DNA of 64,000 nt. Source: Zoroaster sp. YZ-2022 (Eukaryota; Echinodermata; Asteroidea; Forcipulatida; Zoroasteridae). This document shows positions 12,193-22,741 of this stretch, in pieces; within the stretch, counting starts at the first letter, position 1; the number at the start of each line of letters is the position of its first letter. A model generated the notes under the pieces. That model was given only the letters and a program-made list of their open reading frames with translations, was not told the DNA's origin and ran no database searches. Position numbers and translations under genes: made by a program. The stretch lies in NCBI GenBank assembly GCA_029582265.1, contig CM055830.1:36264718-36328717 (forward strand), in the 5' to 3' direction.

Positions 12193-14154
12193 GTGATCGA
12201 TTACATATATGAATATATTCCGCATCCCACCCCTACTCACACCCTTCCCACATCCTCCCCAGTCCTTCCTACCATACCTTCGCCTATAAGATGATTGTTT
12301 CATCATTAAAGTTTACTCTAAACGTTCCCCACCCTAACCTTGCCTTTATGATGATTCGTTCTAGAAATATAAACAGCTGGTTATCCTAAATATTAAAGTT
12401 TGTGAGTGGATATGGCTTTGATTCACTGTACAAAATGTTTATATTGATAAATATTGATAAATTCAAAATCATCGATGATTCTCACACACCAAAACCTTCC
12501 CCGTCGTTAAGAATAGAAAAATGAAAATTTAGTTATTCTAAATATTAAAGTTTGTGAGTTTCTGTAGCTTTGATTCACAAAACTTCATATATTGATAAAT
12601 ATCGATAAATGATCTATATTTCAAAATGCTCAATGATGATAAGGAATCTGCAAGGATTGATGACAAGGAATCTGCAATGATGACAAGGAATCTGCAAAAA
12701 AACATGTTGTTCATCTCCCCACAACATGGTCCATCCTAACTTCTGCTGGATTAATATATTGTTTTTGAAACAAAATACAAACAAGTTATAAACTGTGCTC
12801 TTCTTGGTACCATCCTTAGCCTCCTATAATATTTTAATTCTATAGTTTAGCATGCTATAACAAGAATCGGTTATTTTCTAAAACTATTTGAAATTATTCC
12901 CAAATGTGGTTTATGCGATTTGAAATTTGGGTTTTTATCATTTTTATTAAAGGTTTTCGGCCAATTTCAAAACTTTGTTCATTTTCGTTAAACAACATTC
13001 AAATTCACATCGTTTTCACTGATCCGATCAAATTTGTTTTTATATTAATGCGTTCAAATTTATTTCCGAGCAGTCAGTAGTTCGTTCCTGTCATTCACAA
13101 CTGCGTTTAGTTAGTTCTATTTCGGCATACATGACTTCAATTAACTCATCCTGAAATTAGATATTTAGCATCTTTTCGCGATTGATGCAGTCAAATTAAC
13201 AATCATTGATGTGCAAAGGATTTCGAAGAAGTTTTTATTTTCGCTTTCGTTTATGGGCAATCAAGTTCATCTTAAGAGTATTAAAATGCGCCCTTGGCAA
13301 GTTTAGCAAAGTCACTAAGGCCTATCTTTTTAAACTTCTTTTGTATCGCTATCAAGATTCCCTGATTTTTATTCCAATGTCAAACATTTGAAAATATCAA
13401 ACAAGAACCGGGGTCATCTTGTATAACAGATTTGTTCCTCTTTGCAATATTACCACGTCATTCTTTCACCTTATATTTTATTTTTTTTAATTTAGTTTTT
13501 GATTTTTATATTTATTTATTTATTAGTTAATTATTTATTTATTCAGTTTGCCTTTGAGAAAGAACCTGCTAGGTTGAAGACGTAAGGCAAATAACAATTA
13601 TTGTTGCATTTCCTTTAGGTTAGTAAGCGATTTGCAACAGCTAATTCTCTATTTATTTATTTTTATTTATTTATTTATCATTTTTTATTAATTAATTTAT
13701 TTGTTTATTTATATTTATTTATTCATTTATTTATTTATTATTATTATTTATTTTTTAAATCTTTCTTTGGACTGCTTGCAATATTCTAGGCAAATAAGAG
13801 AAATATCTCATACCCATGGCTTAAGAACTTAAGTAAAATGTGACAAATGAATGTCAATTGATAAAATTGAATTCTTGATCAACCGCTTGCGACTGGTTCT
13901 GATGAAATTGAATGAACTTAGCAACACGTTCCTGATGTACGTACTTATTTTGCCGAGTTGGGTATGAAAATGAATGAAAAGGTTTTAAAAACACACTATT
14001 GGAAGACCAAGGTCCAAGAACCAATAAGTGTTTTAGTTTTCAGATTCAGTGCCCCCCACACATCTGTGGTGAAAATACAAGTACGATAAACGAAGAAAAA
14101 ATTTCCATTTATGACAACAATTACAGTTTTCTTTTCTAAGGAAGTTTAAATCTA
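12193..14154. other. AT-rich DNA with simple repeats
   Basis: Two related copies of a ctaaatattaaagtttgtgag stretch occur (about 12385 and 12538). A short tandem 'tgatgacaaggaatctgcaa' repeats three times near 12630-12700. A TTTA-rich microsatellite lies at 13490-13570 and 13650-13760. No gene supported. Confidence 0.5.
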
Positions 14155-16254
14155 ACACCTGTTCACAACGACTGAATCTCAATTAAAATATTGACATGTC
14201 AGTGCAAATATCTTTGTTTATTTAAATCATCTATTGTTATTTACACATTTAGAAACACAAGAAGCATAACCAAAAAAAAGAAGACAGTACTTGTATTTTA
14301 TATATAAATTACTTGTATATCATATAGAGATGCTAATCCTGACCTTGATAACAGAACAGTAAACCTAGTCTGAATTTACTGATCTCAGTCTTGAACTTAC
14401 TGACCCTGTTCTTATACATACTGGGTTGCCTGGCGCAGTGACCCACACATTCCCCGTGACCCTAAATTCAATTTTAAAATGAAAGCCTAACAACAAACAA
14501 ACGGAAATAATAAGGGAATAAAGGTTTGTCGGGCGGTCTTTACCGAAGGATAATGGGTGATTTTAGGCGTGGTCATGGGTGATTTTGGGCGTGGTCACGG
14601 TTGATACAGGTCGTTAACCTGCGATAAAGACCAAACGTCAAACTGTTTAGTCCCATTCATAAATGCTTTATCGATTTCGTTTTCAAAGTGTCAACAAATT
14701 GTAATATAATTATGTTGAATATAAAAATGGGCAAATTCACATGTTGAGGACACACGAAATACTTTAGTATTTTAGTCGGCGTAATACCAAACAATCTTTG
14801 TCACGCTGTTGCTTCAAGTCCGCACTGTGCATCGCACGCCGGCTAAATAAAACAGCTGGCGAACAGCTGGCACGTACCATCGACAACATACGCCCTGTTC
14901 TGATTTTGATAAGCGATGATTTACCATCTGTTAATACATGCACCCCTACCAGTGATTACGTTTTGTCCAATCAGATTGTCTTATCACCCGACGTAAGATT
15001 TCCATCAATCTACAGATTGTCTGAACTGTCTTGGGCATTTATGAATAAGGTTTCATTCCCAATGCGCCCAATGCGCCCAATGCGCCCACCCTCCGTGTTT
15101 TCTGTATTCAACAGCCGATGTTCGGTTTGACGCAATCTATCGAAAAACTTTATAGGTCACCGTTAGGGTGGCGCTGTACCCATTTTTCAGTCATTTTCCT
15201 CATTTTTGGTCAACAAATAATATTTTTCCAATAACTTCCTTTATTTTTTTGTCCGTTGGCCATGACATTTTTGGAACCGGATACCCGAAATCAGGAAACT
15301 TCGGTTACCCGGATACCCGTTTTCATTTTTGTTAAAAACATGCCTCCGGTGGTGTACAAATTCATGTACTGTAAATGGTAACAAATTGACTTTTACAATA
15401 CAGAGGATACCATACTTCAATCGATCTTTTCTTTATTGGAGTGCAATCTCTTTAATTTAAAAGATAATTGTTCGTAAAAGTGTAAACATGACATTGTTCA
15501 AGGGTCACAGTTTTTTTTAAGTCTGAATTTTTAAAAGTCGTTTACGGTAATTGGAACCGAAAAATGCAACCGGGTAATGATCAGCCATTGGGTATCCGGA
15601 TACCCGGATACCCGGCACAGCCCACAATAAAGGCAGATATAATAACATCCATGGTATTACTGATGACATAAATTTATACATTGAGCAAAAATTAATTGAA
15701 CAAAACTTAAAAATCAGGTTTTTGAGACAAAATATAAGTTATTGCATTTAAACGTAATGGCGGCCATATTGGATTCCCAGAATGCATTGAAAGTGGTCAC
15801 AGGACTCAATGTCCAGTTCAGAGTTTAAAAGTTGACAACAAACACAAAAACCCATATTGAATATTTAACAGTATCAAAAATCTAGTATTTTTTAACAAAA
15901 AGTGGAAATTCAATTGGACCTGTTCAAAATAAACGGTTGCCATTATCATTGATTTTTGCGTGAGGGAGTGTCCCAAAGAATAGTTAGGAAAAGTCAGAAA
16001 ATTTCAGTGTGATCGGATGAAGCGTTCTGGAGATATTATAAAAAATGTCATGGGGTGGAACATTGTTCCCCCCCCCCCCCAGGCTTGATAGGGTTAACCC
16101 AATCCTGCCTCTGCCCCCTGCCCACCCCCATGATGAACATTTTGCACAATGATTGTTACCTCATTGATTAGGCATATAATGGATTTGAAAAACTTGACAA
16201 AAACTCAAAAACTGTACAATAAGCAGATACAAAGTTCTTTCGTTTCACGCTAGA
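14155..16254. repeat. Segmental duplication, copy A
   Basis: 14158-15060 and 16085-16254 align with 16977-17876 at high identity, with runs such as 'tgttcacaacgactgaatct' and 'gatgaacattttgcacaatg'. Between the two homologous blocks, copy A carries about 1 kb (15061-16084) absent from copy B. That extra kilobase includes a dispersed repeat (15280-15620) and a C-run at about 16070-16081. Confidence 0.8.
15280..15620. mobile_element. Dispersed repeat with gggtatccggatacc motif
   Basis: A second copy lies at 63360-63570. They share 'ctttattggagtg.aatctc', gtaaaagtgtaaacat.acattgttcaa, 'tggaaccgaaaaatg.aacc' and tatccggata palindromes. Class unknown, no coding capacity. Confidence 0.6.
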
Positions 16255-16975
16255 CCCTGAATCACAATATCAGTAAAAACATGATGACTGGTGATGTGCT
16301 TATGGCAAATGGAACAGTGTGAATTATGGGCTATGCTTGTAAGGTACATCTGTGTCATTGCACTCGCGACTATCTTACATCTTGTGGAACCCATTGTGCA
16401 CAGTGTATGTTGTGTCAAACATAGGTGTATATCCCATGACAATGGGTGTATATCCCATGACAATGGGGGTATCCCCCCCCCCCCCACACACACACACACG
16501 TTGTCCAGGGTGATGGTCAAAATGATTATACAACCTCCCCATACCCGTTGGGTTCTGTCAGGAGACCACGACTGTACTCTTATGTTTTTCTTTATATTTC
16601 TCTACGGATTTGGAAGAGCATTTTTATTGCGTACCGCATTTAGGTACATCAATTGTTATGGTATCACTTTTCTGTGAAATCATGTGAAATCATGCAGGAT
16701 CTGTGAATCTGTGAAACCAGCTCTGTGAATCATGCAGGAAACCCGAATGTGAGGAACAAAGACAAAATAAAACAGTTGAATTATTTTACGATTTGATTTT
16801 CATGACAATTTTCTTTTTTAATTTCTTACCATACTTGCTTAATTGAAAACCCCAAGATCATCCTCAAAAATACTTAGTATCAAGTTGAATACTACATTGT
16901 GTATTACGTTTGGATAGAGTGTTGTTATTATAAAACATTGAGTGCGGGTTTGGGGCCATACCCCATTGTCATGTT
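16255..16975. other. DNA between the duplicate copies
   Basis: It contains a doubled 'gtgtatatcccatgacaatg' phrase (16424-16465), then a C-run and CA repeat at about 16470-16500. No gene supported. Confidence 0.4.
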
Positions 16976-17876
16976 CACCTGTTCACAACGACTGAATCTA
17001 AATTAAAATATTGACATATTGACAGTGCAAATATCTTTGTTTATTTAAATCATCCATTGTTATTTTACACACTTAGAAACACAAGAAGCATGACAAAAAA
17101 AGAAGACAGTACTTGTGTTTTATATATAAATTACTTGTATATCATATAGAGATGCTAATCCTGACCTTCATAACAGCACAGTAAACCTCGTCTGAATTTA
17201 CTGATCTCAGTCTCGAGACGAGTTGAGCTTACTGACCCTGCTCTTATACATACTGGGATGCCTGGCGCAGTGACCCATACATTCACCGTGACCCCAAATT
17301 CAAATTTAAGATGAAAACCCAACAAAAAACAAACGGAAATAATAAGGGAATAGAGGTTTGTCGGGCGGTCTTTACCGAAGGATAATGGGTGATTTTGGGC
17401 ATGGTCATGGGCGATAAGGACCGTGCGGAAGCTGATGTCCTTATCGCTCGTGACCCACGCACAAAACAAGTCATTAACCTGCCGTAAAGACAAAGCGTCA
17501 AATTGAAATTGTTCATTCCATTCATAAAAATTAATGACTGTATAGATTTCGATAGAAATTGTAATTTATGTTGAATCATGGTTGAATATAGCTCAATAGA
17601 AATGGGCAAATTCACATGTTGAGGACACAACATTTCCATCAATCTACAGATTGTCTGAACTGTCTTTGGAATTTACGAATAAGGTTTAATTCCATTGGAG
17701 TGTTGCTGAAGAGCACCTCTTAACCCAATCCCTGGCCCTGCCCACCCCCACCCCCATGATGAACATTTTACCTCAGCACATTGATTGTTACCTCATTGAT
17801 TAGGCATATAATGGATTTGAAAAACTTGACAAAAACTGTACAATAAGCAGATACAAAGTTTGTTCGTTTCACGCTA
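16976..17876. repeat. Segmental duplication, copy B
   Basis: Homologous to 14158-15060 plus 16085-16254. Homology with copy A stops sharply after ttcgtttcacgctag (17876 here, 16253 in copy A). Sequence beyond this point has the composition of the viral element, so this is a useful marker for its left edge. Confidence 0.8.
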
Positions 17877-18118
17877 GTAGTATGTCAGATGGGGGTTCTA
17901 GCGCATGTACTTAAAAAATCATTTTTTTAAATGATTTTCAAAAAGTGGTTGTGGTTGCGTCGTCATAAAAAGATGATGACGTCGCACTAATAAGCATGAA
18001 ATGTGTTTTACGCGTATTAGTAGTAGAGTTTAAAAAAAATATTATCTAAAAAGTAAGTTTAAAAAATGAGAAATCAAAATGAGAAAAACAAAAAATATTA
18101 TCTCGTTCAATAGTAAAG

Positions 18119-18436
18119 ATGAGTATGAATACTACCTTGAGAAGAGGAAAAGTAGTTCCTTGCGAATGGCTTTTAGTTGGCAAAACGGTCAAGTGTTGTA
18201 TACTTAGCTCACCTAATGCGGTATATTGTGGCTTACATAAATGGAAACTTAGTTGTGGAAAAAGTATACCCGTTGCGTGTCGTAGATGTAAAGTTGGTAC
18301 AAAATCAACGATATGTTTGTGTACGAAATGCGCAAAGATATTAAATGTAGCAAGTTACAAGCGAGCGAGAGGAAAAGCTATACGCTCGTTCAATAGCGTG
18401 ATGAACGAGTTGCTAGAGACAACTATACGTTTATAG
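18119..18436 (+). CDS. Small zinc-ribbon-like protein
   Basis: An intact 105-residue basic protein. It contains a C-x(n)-CC...YCGLH pattern (residues about 19-42) followed by ACRRC and CLCTKC (about residues 58-78), ten or more cysteines that could hold two zinc ions. The C-terminus is helical and basic. It is the first gene from the left edge of the viral element and points right while the next genes point left. Small zinc-binding proteins of viruses often bind nucleic acid or regulate late transcription, but no specific family is recognised. The start at 18119 is preceded by the AT-rich leader usual for this element; an in-frame ATG two codons further on is an alternative. Confidence 0.65.
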   Translation: MSMNTTLRRGKVVPCEWLLVGKTVKCCILSSPNAVYCGLHKWKLSCGKSIPVACRRCKVGTKSTICLCTKCAKILNVASYKRARGKAIRSFNSVMNELLETTIRL

Positions 18437-18568
18437 CGACTTGTATTAAAAATTAAAATTGCGGCGTTTACATCGCTGGGGCGTACGGGGGAGGTCTACA
18501 CGTTTTTACTCGCTCCGCTACTCGCGAAGCGGGTTTTTGATTATAATACAATTTATGTACGGTTAACT
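18437..18568. terminator. Convergent gap with GC hairpin
   Basis: Between the convergent genes at 18436 and 18569 lies cgctccgctactcgcgaagcgg (about 18510-18532) followed by tttttg, a stem-loop plus T-run. It is placed where a transcription end signal would be expected for both genes. Function is inferred only from position and shape. Confidence 0.3.
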
Positions 18569-19183
18569 TTACTTTAAACTTAAAAGTTTTTCTATAAGAA
18601 TTTTTCTTTCTGCATTTAAGTTTTCATCGACGGGTTTGTCGATCGTTTTAGGTTAAGCCATATCTTTAACCGGTTTATTACGGATTTTTTCTTTCATCGC
18701 ATAGTACTTTTCTCGCTCTTTAATGATTAAATTAAATTCTTCTTGGCTTATAACATTATCTTCAATCGCTTTTGAAACGAGACTATCGATGGTGTTGAGT
18801 TTACTTGGCTAAAACTCGTATCTCATCATGTTTTTTAGCTTTTTAGATAATTTATTTTTTACGTATGAGAGCAAGCGCCGAGACGCCCAACCCAAAAGCT
18901 AAACCTTCTAAACCAAACCCTACGGGGGCCGCTACAACGCTGGCGATACTCGCGGTTCCGACGGCCCCTGCTCCCATACAATCCAATTCAGCGAGAGTTT
19001 CTACGATACTACAAGCGTTAATGATTCTATTATATTTTTATAGACGGTTTTACGATGATTTATTTCGATTAGTAATTCTTTTTGAACATCGTCGATTTTT
19101 TGCAATTGAAATGATTTAGCATCATCCGTCATAACCGGTAAATTTGGATAAAGCACATTCGTTGATTCTATAGGCACGCTCAT
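18569..19183 (-). pseudogene. Membrane/helical virion-type protein, broken
   Basis: Read from the ATG at 19183, the N-terminal part carries LPVMTDDAKSFQLQKIDDVQ and a helical stretch ending HRKTVYKNIIESL. The frame changes near 19000. The second part is glycine/alanine-rich and hydrophobic (membrane-like, about 18885-19000), then a soluble helical domain containing SLVSKAIEDN and a YYAMKEKIRNK segment. Besides the frameshift there are in-frame stops near 18810 (TAG) and near 18653 (TAA). The frame finally ends at 18569. The layout (helix, glycine-rich membrane hairpin, EF-hand-like helical tail) matches uncharacterised proteins I recall from similar elements in cnidarian and mollusc genomes; that recollection is not checked. 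Confidence 0.6.
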
Positions 19184-19225
19184 TGTTTTTATTAATAGAA
19201 AAAAGATTAAAAAAATTTAAACTTT

Positions 19226-19694
19226 TTAATCTAGCGGCCAAGTAACAAATTTTATCTCGTAACAGATTCCAGTATCTAGAGTGCCAAATTTTTTTAGATT
19301 TACGTATAGTTTGATATTATGGTCGCCAATATTTTTAACGCAGCATAATTTACATTCTAAATATTGTGGTTCATTCGTAAAATAAAATTTGTCTCCTTTG
19401 GGGAAATATAAAAACATTGGTACACCAGCATTTTCACTTTTAACTACGGTATAAGTATCTTCACTACTATTCTTTTTAGCATATATATGAATATGAGGTA
19501 ATATCATCGATGAAAAAATGTAATTGATTTGAATTGCTAGTCCAATTTAATTTAAATCCACTACCTATAGGAAAAATAAATAAATCTCGTGAAAGTTGAC
19601 TCGGTGTAAGGTGTCCAACGTTTTCAATGGTGGTTGAATTGGATTTTTGACTACTCTTGTCGCTCGTTCGACTAGGTCCGTAAATACTCGCCAT
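19226..19694 (-). pseudogene. MASIYGPSRTS protein, frameshifted paralogue
   Basis: The start at 19694 gives MASIYGPSRTS, the same 11 residues that begin the neighbouring gene at 20217. One frame runs to 19476; the homologous remainder continues in another frame to 19226, so a single frameshift near 19500 splits it. The second part contains FYFTNEPQYLECKLCCVKN and ends near the same point as the neighbour's C-terminal domain, so these are tandem paralogues. A TATACTATAAATATG box abuts the start. A structural role such as a spike or minor capsid protein is only a guess. Confidence 0.6.
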
Positions 19695-19716
19695 ATTTAT
19701 AGTATAAAATTAAAAT

Positions 19717-20217
19717 TTAATTTAACGCTAAAGTTTTATTTTTTATATTGAAGCAGATTTTAGAATTTAGCGCGCCGAAAAAGGTTGCTTCTACAAAAAC
19801 TTTTTGAACGCCTCGCATTTTAAAACACATTTCGTATCTTAAATGCGACATTGCATCATCGATAAAATAAAATGTATTATTATTTAGCGTTGGAGAAGGA
19901 ATATAATAAACGTCAACTTCATAACCGCGCGTCGTTGAAAACGAAGTAAAAACATTAGCTTTTATAAAATGTACAAAAAGACTGCAGTACGACGGCGCTA
20001 CGTTAAACATGAAAAAGGGTAGTTTACTCATAGCCCACCATCCGAGTTCGACGTTGTATTTTTCGACTAGAGGTACCGTTTGTAAAATTTCATCTCTATT
20101 GATGTATCCGAAATGTTCATAAATTTCGCTAGGCGATGTTCTTACAATTTCGTTTCTAGCGTAGTCGGCAGCAACAACAGCACCGCTCGTTCGACTAGGT
20201 CCGTAAATACTCGCCAT
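19717..20217 (-). CDS. MASIYGPSRTS protein, intact paralogue
   Basis: An intact 166-residue protein. After the shared MASIYGPSRTS start comes a region with EIYEHFGYINRDEILQTVP, then beta-rich sequence with FYFIDDAMSHLRYEMCFKM near the C-terminus, aligned by eye with the downstream paralogue. It is followed after 22 bases by that paralogue and lies 4 bases downstream of the stop of the gene starting at 20899, so the three form one leftward cluster. The start is supported by the conserved N-terminus in the paralogue and by an upstream TATATAAATAAATG. No family was recognised. The conserved short N-terminus could be a sorting, cleavage or capsid-binding signal. Confidence 0.7.
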   Translation of the reverse strand: MASIYGPSRTSGAVVAADYARNEIVRTSPSEIYEHFGYINRDEILQTVPLVEKYNVELGWWAMSKLPFFMFNVAPSYCSLFVHFIKANVFTSFSTTRGYEVDVYYIPSPTLNNNTFYFIDDAMSHLRYEMCFKMRGVQKVFVEATFFGALNSKICFNIKNKTLALN

Positions 20218-20221
20218 TTAT

Positions 20222-20899
20222 TTATATAATTTCAAGATTTAAAATAACGGGGAAACCGTGATTATTTATGTCTTTACCCTTTGAATCTTTAATTTGAAAG
20301 CTCAACGCGTTAAAAGTACCGACTTTTAATTTTTTCATTAATGGATTTTTATATTCCATCCACATACTTGATCCAAACGATTTACCTTGCAAAGGAAAAG
20401 CGTTTAAAATGGTACAAGGTTTACCGTTAAAATAATTATCGGTTGTAGAAATTTGATCGCAATGAATGTATAACATTTTAAAAAGTTGTACGTCAATCTT
20501 TTTATTATATTCTCCCGTAGTTAGAAATTCATTGTGAAGCCCGAGTAAATTAGCTAACCCAGATGTAAATTTAACAGATTTGTTTGGTTGAGTTAAATTT
20601 AGCAAAATGACGCCCGTTGTTTTATCAATCGTAAACGTTATCCAAGGCGTATATTTTACTATAATATCGATAATTTCGTTAATGTTGTAAAGCCCCCCTT
20701 CAACAAACTTTACAACATCTGGCTCACCCGTTGTACGATAGATTATTCTTTCTTTTTTACGCACGTTGTAATACCCTACCCAAATGTTTGCGCTATGTAA
20801 TATAATCGCGAGATTATTATTATTACGATTATCGATAACGTCGTTTAATTGAATCAACCCACCATTTCTTTCAATTTCGATTTCAAAGGTATGATACAT
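20222..20899 (-). CDS. Candidate minor capsid or penton-like protein
   Basis: An intact 225-residue protein rich in beta-strand-type sequence. Seen features are NIWVGYYNVRKKERIIYRT, a 'FVEGGLYNINEIIDIIVKY' segment, FTSGLANLLGLHNEF in the middle, QLFKMLYIHCDQI, and a C-terminus of the type KNPLMKKL...FQIKDSKGKDI. I recall this overall pattern from uncharacterised proteins in cnidarian, insect and other invertebrate assemblies that lie next to capsid genes. A single jelly-roll (penton-type) fold is inferred from length and strand pattern, not shown. It diverges from the gene at 20936 across only 36 bases of AT-rich DNA. Confidence 0.6.
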   Translation of the reverse strand: MYHTFEIEIERNGGLIQLNDVIDNRNNNNLAIILHSANIWVGYYNVRKKERIIYRTTGEPDVVKFVEGGLYNINEIIDIIVKYTPWITFTIDKTTGVILLNLTQPNKSVKFTSGLANLLGLHNEFLTTGEYNKKIDVQLFKMLYIHCDQISTTDNYFNGKPCTILNAFPLQGKSFGSSMWMEYKNPLMKKLKVGTFNALSFQIKDSKGKDINNHGFPVILNLEII

Positions 20900-20935
20900 T
20901 TTATTATTTAAAGTTTATAATTTTATTATAGTAAA
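20900..20935. promoter_or_regulatory. 36-bp divergent promoter
   Basis: The whole gap between the divergent starts at 20899 (-) and 20936 (+) is A/T except three bases. It reads TTTATTATTTAAAG toward the left gene and ATTTTATTATAGTAAAATG toward the right one. Transcription of both genes must start within it or inside the genes, so leaders must be extremely short. Confidence 0.5.
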
Positions 20936-22321
20936 ATGACGTTTCCATTAGCGTTCAAGAGTAATTCTACATTTTCTTATAAACAATCTGGAAATTTTAA
21001 AGCTCTTCTGAATTTTAACGCTAGCGATTTAACGAGTCTAAAAATTTACGTCAACAAAACAGAGTTTTTTAACGCGCAATTCGATAATGTTTTTAGCAAC
21101 TACAAGTTACCTCACGTTGATAGCGATAACGTCGTTGATGATTGGAATTCAAATCCGCTAAAATGTTATCAAAATCAAATAAATTTTACAACGTATTGCG
21201 CTACAACGAGATGCGGCGTGAGTTATCAACATTTAAATCATACGAATATGATGATTCGTAGTTTTTTTTGATTTCACGTATATTATCAAATTCGACGATT
21301 GCTAAAAGAAATGAGCTGTCCTACGTCTTTTCAAAATTATTTTAGCGCGTTCGAAAACAATATAGACGTCAGCGCGTATAAAAGACTATGTAAAGACTTT
21401 CACCTTTCGCAAGTTTCCAATTGGAAACAACGAGTTGATTTAAATTCAAACGGATTAGGAACTGCTTATTATTACGATAACGGCTACAAACCTGTGCCTG
21501 GAAACGACTACGATAAAAGTAGTTTGAACGTCATCTCTACCGAGGTGAGTGATTACGATTATTACAAAACTGCGACGAGAATGAGTTTTGGAGATCATCC
21601 CTCAACCTATACGATCGGATACATTTTACAATCTCCATCTACGGAGCTCGCTTGAACAAAATTTATAATCAGTGACTCTAGAGGTGTTACGGATGTCGGT
21701 ACACAACGCATAAACGACTCTATAAGAACCTACGTTTACGCGATTTTGGGAGCTCAAGCGCGAGTTAAAAGTGGATTTCTAGCGCCTGGCGTTGGTTTAG
21801 ACGCTCAGCGTGAATTTATAAATATAGTAAATGCCGAGATTGATTCGCCGGTCGATTTAACATCTAGTATTCAACGATATCAAGATCTTTTACAATACGC
21901 TCGTACTCAATTAAACTTTTGTATCGGAGAAAATTTATACATGATGCCGAGCGATATGAATTTACGAATAAGCACGTACGCGGGTTACAACAATAATATA
22001 TTAATCGCGACGAGTGAATTCTCGTTGGGTTCAAATTTAGATACAAATTCAACGCCCGTTGTTCCTCCTATTTTACCTTTACAATCACCATCGTTGATCG
22101 CCAAGCACGCTGACTCTGACGAGAAGCGCGATAGCGAAGACAGCCATACTGAAGCTGCGCAAGAATCTTTTTCTACAACAATACAAAACTCTTTTAAAGA
22201 TACGATAAAAGAAGACCCTTTAGAAGACAGCGATAACCACGAAGAAGAAAAAAATGCTTTAATTATTGGTTTTGCGGTTTTAACCGGACTCGGCGTTATA
22301 ATTTACGAATTGGTATTTTAG
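20936..22321 (+). pseudogene. Large membrane-anchored virion-type protein, two in-frame TGA
   Basis: One + strand frame stays open from 20936 to 22321 except for TGA at 21269 and 21653. It starts MTFPLAFKSNSTFSYKQSG, contains aromatic-rich, beta-type sequence (TAYYYDNGYKPVPGNDYD), then an acidic low-complexity stretch (EDSHTEAAQES...EEEK), and ends in a hydrophobic helix, ALIIGFAVLTGLGVIIYEL. A tail-anchored or single-pass membrane protein of about 460 residues fits, possibly a surface protein. Both interruptions are TGA and the frame is otherwise intact. Loss by point mutation (CGA or TGG to TGA) is the simple explanation. Family unknown. Confidence 0.6.
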
Positions 22322-22687
22322 AGTTTTCTGCGCGTAAGTTAAAATTAAAACACCAACCCCCGTCAAAGCTAGCCATAAATGTTCCGCCGCATACGATACT
22401 ACTTTTGAAGCTGTTTTAAATAACCAATTTATTACTGATCCGATAATAACCGGTAAAGCGGCTAAAGCTTTTGCTCCTAGTTTAGCTAATACATTCGCTA
22501 GATTTTTTAATGTTTTTTGTATCCACTCTTTTACACCACCGCTAGGTGTTGGTTTAGGTGTTGGTGTGGGTTTTGGGGGTATAGGTTTGGGTGTGGGTTC
22601 TGGTGGTATAGGTTTAGGTGGTATAGGTTTTGGTATAACTGAATTTACAGCACCAACCATCGATTCAACGATAACAGCGACGGTCAT
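22280..22687 (-). CDS. Proline-rich membrane protein
   Basis: An intact 135-residue protein: an N-terminal hydrophobic segment (MTVAVIVESMVGAVNSV), a proline repeat (KPIPPKPIPPEPTPKPIPP, residues about 20-48), then GGVKEWIQKTLKNLANVLAK, an amphipathic/hydrophobic run (ALAALPVIIGSVINWLF), and a final hydrophobic helix (LWLALTGVGVLILTY). The pattern GGVKEW...LAKLG.KALAALP..IGS..NWL is one I recall from similar elements in cnidarians. A membrane-active role is inferred from the helices. Its 3' end overlaps the convergent gene ending at 22321 by 42 bases. Confidence 0.65.
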   Translation of the reverse strand: MTVAVIVESMVGAVNSVIPKPIPPKPIPPEPTPKPIPPKPTPTPKPTPSGGVKEWIQKTLKNLANVLAKLGAKALAALPVIIGSVINWLFKTASKVVSYAAEHLWLALTGVGVLILTYAQKTLKYQFVNYNAESG

Positions 22688-22741
22688 ACTAAAAGCCGTT
22701 AATATACTAACGATCGTTATACCTTGTTCTCTAAATAAAGT

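Noticed and set aside
14798..15130. A 110-residue open frame
   Set aside because: No domain; it lies in duplicated host DNA whose other copy (16976-17876) does not keep the frame.
17155..17642. Minus-strand frames of 112 and 119 residues
   Set aside because: They overlap each other in duplicated DNA, are not preserved in copy A and show no domain.
20936..22321. Alternative genetic code in the viral element (TGA as sense)
   Set aside because: The packaging ATPase and coiled-coil genes carry TAA, the 19183 gene carries TAG and TAA, and frameshifts are present, so decay explains all.
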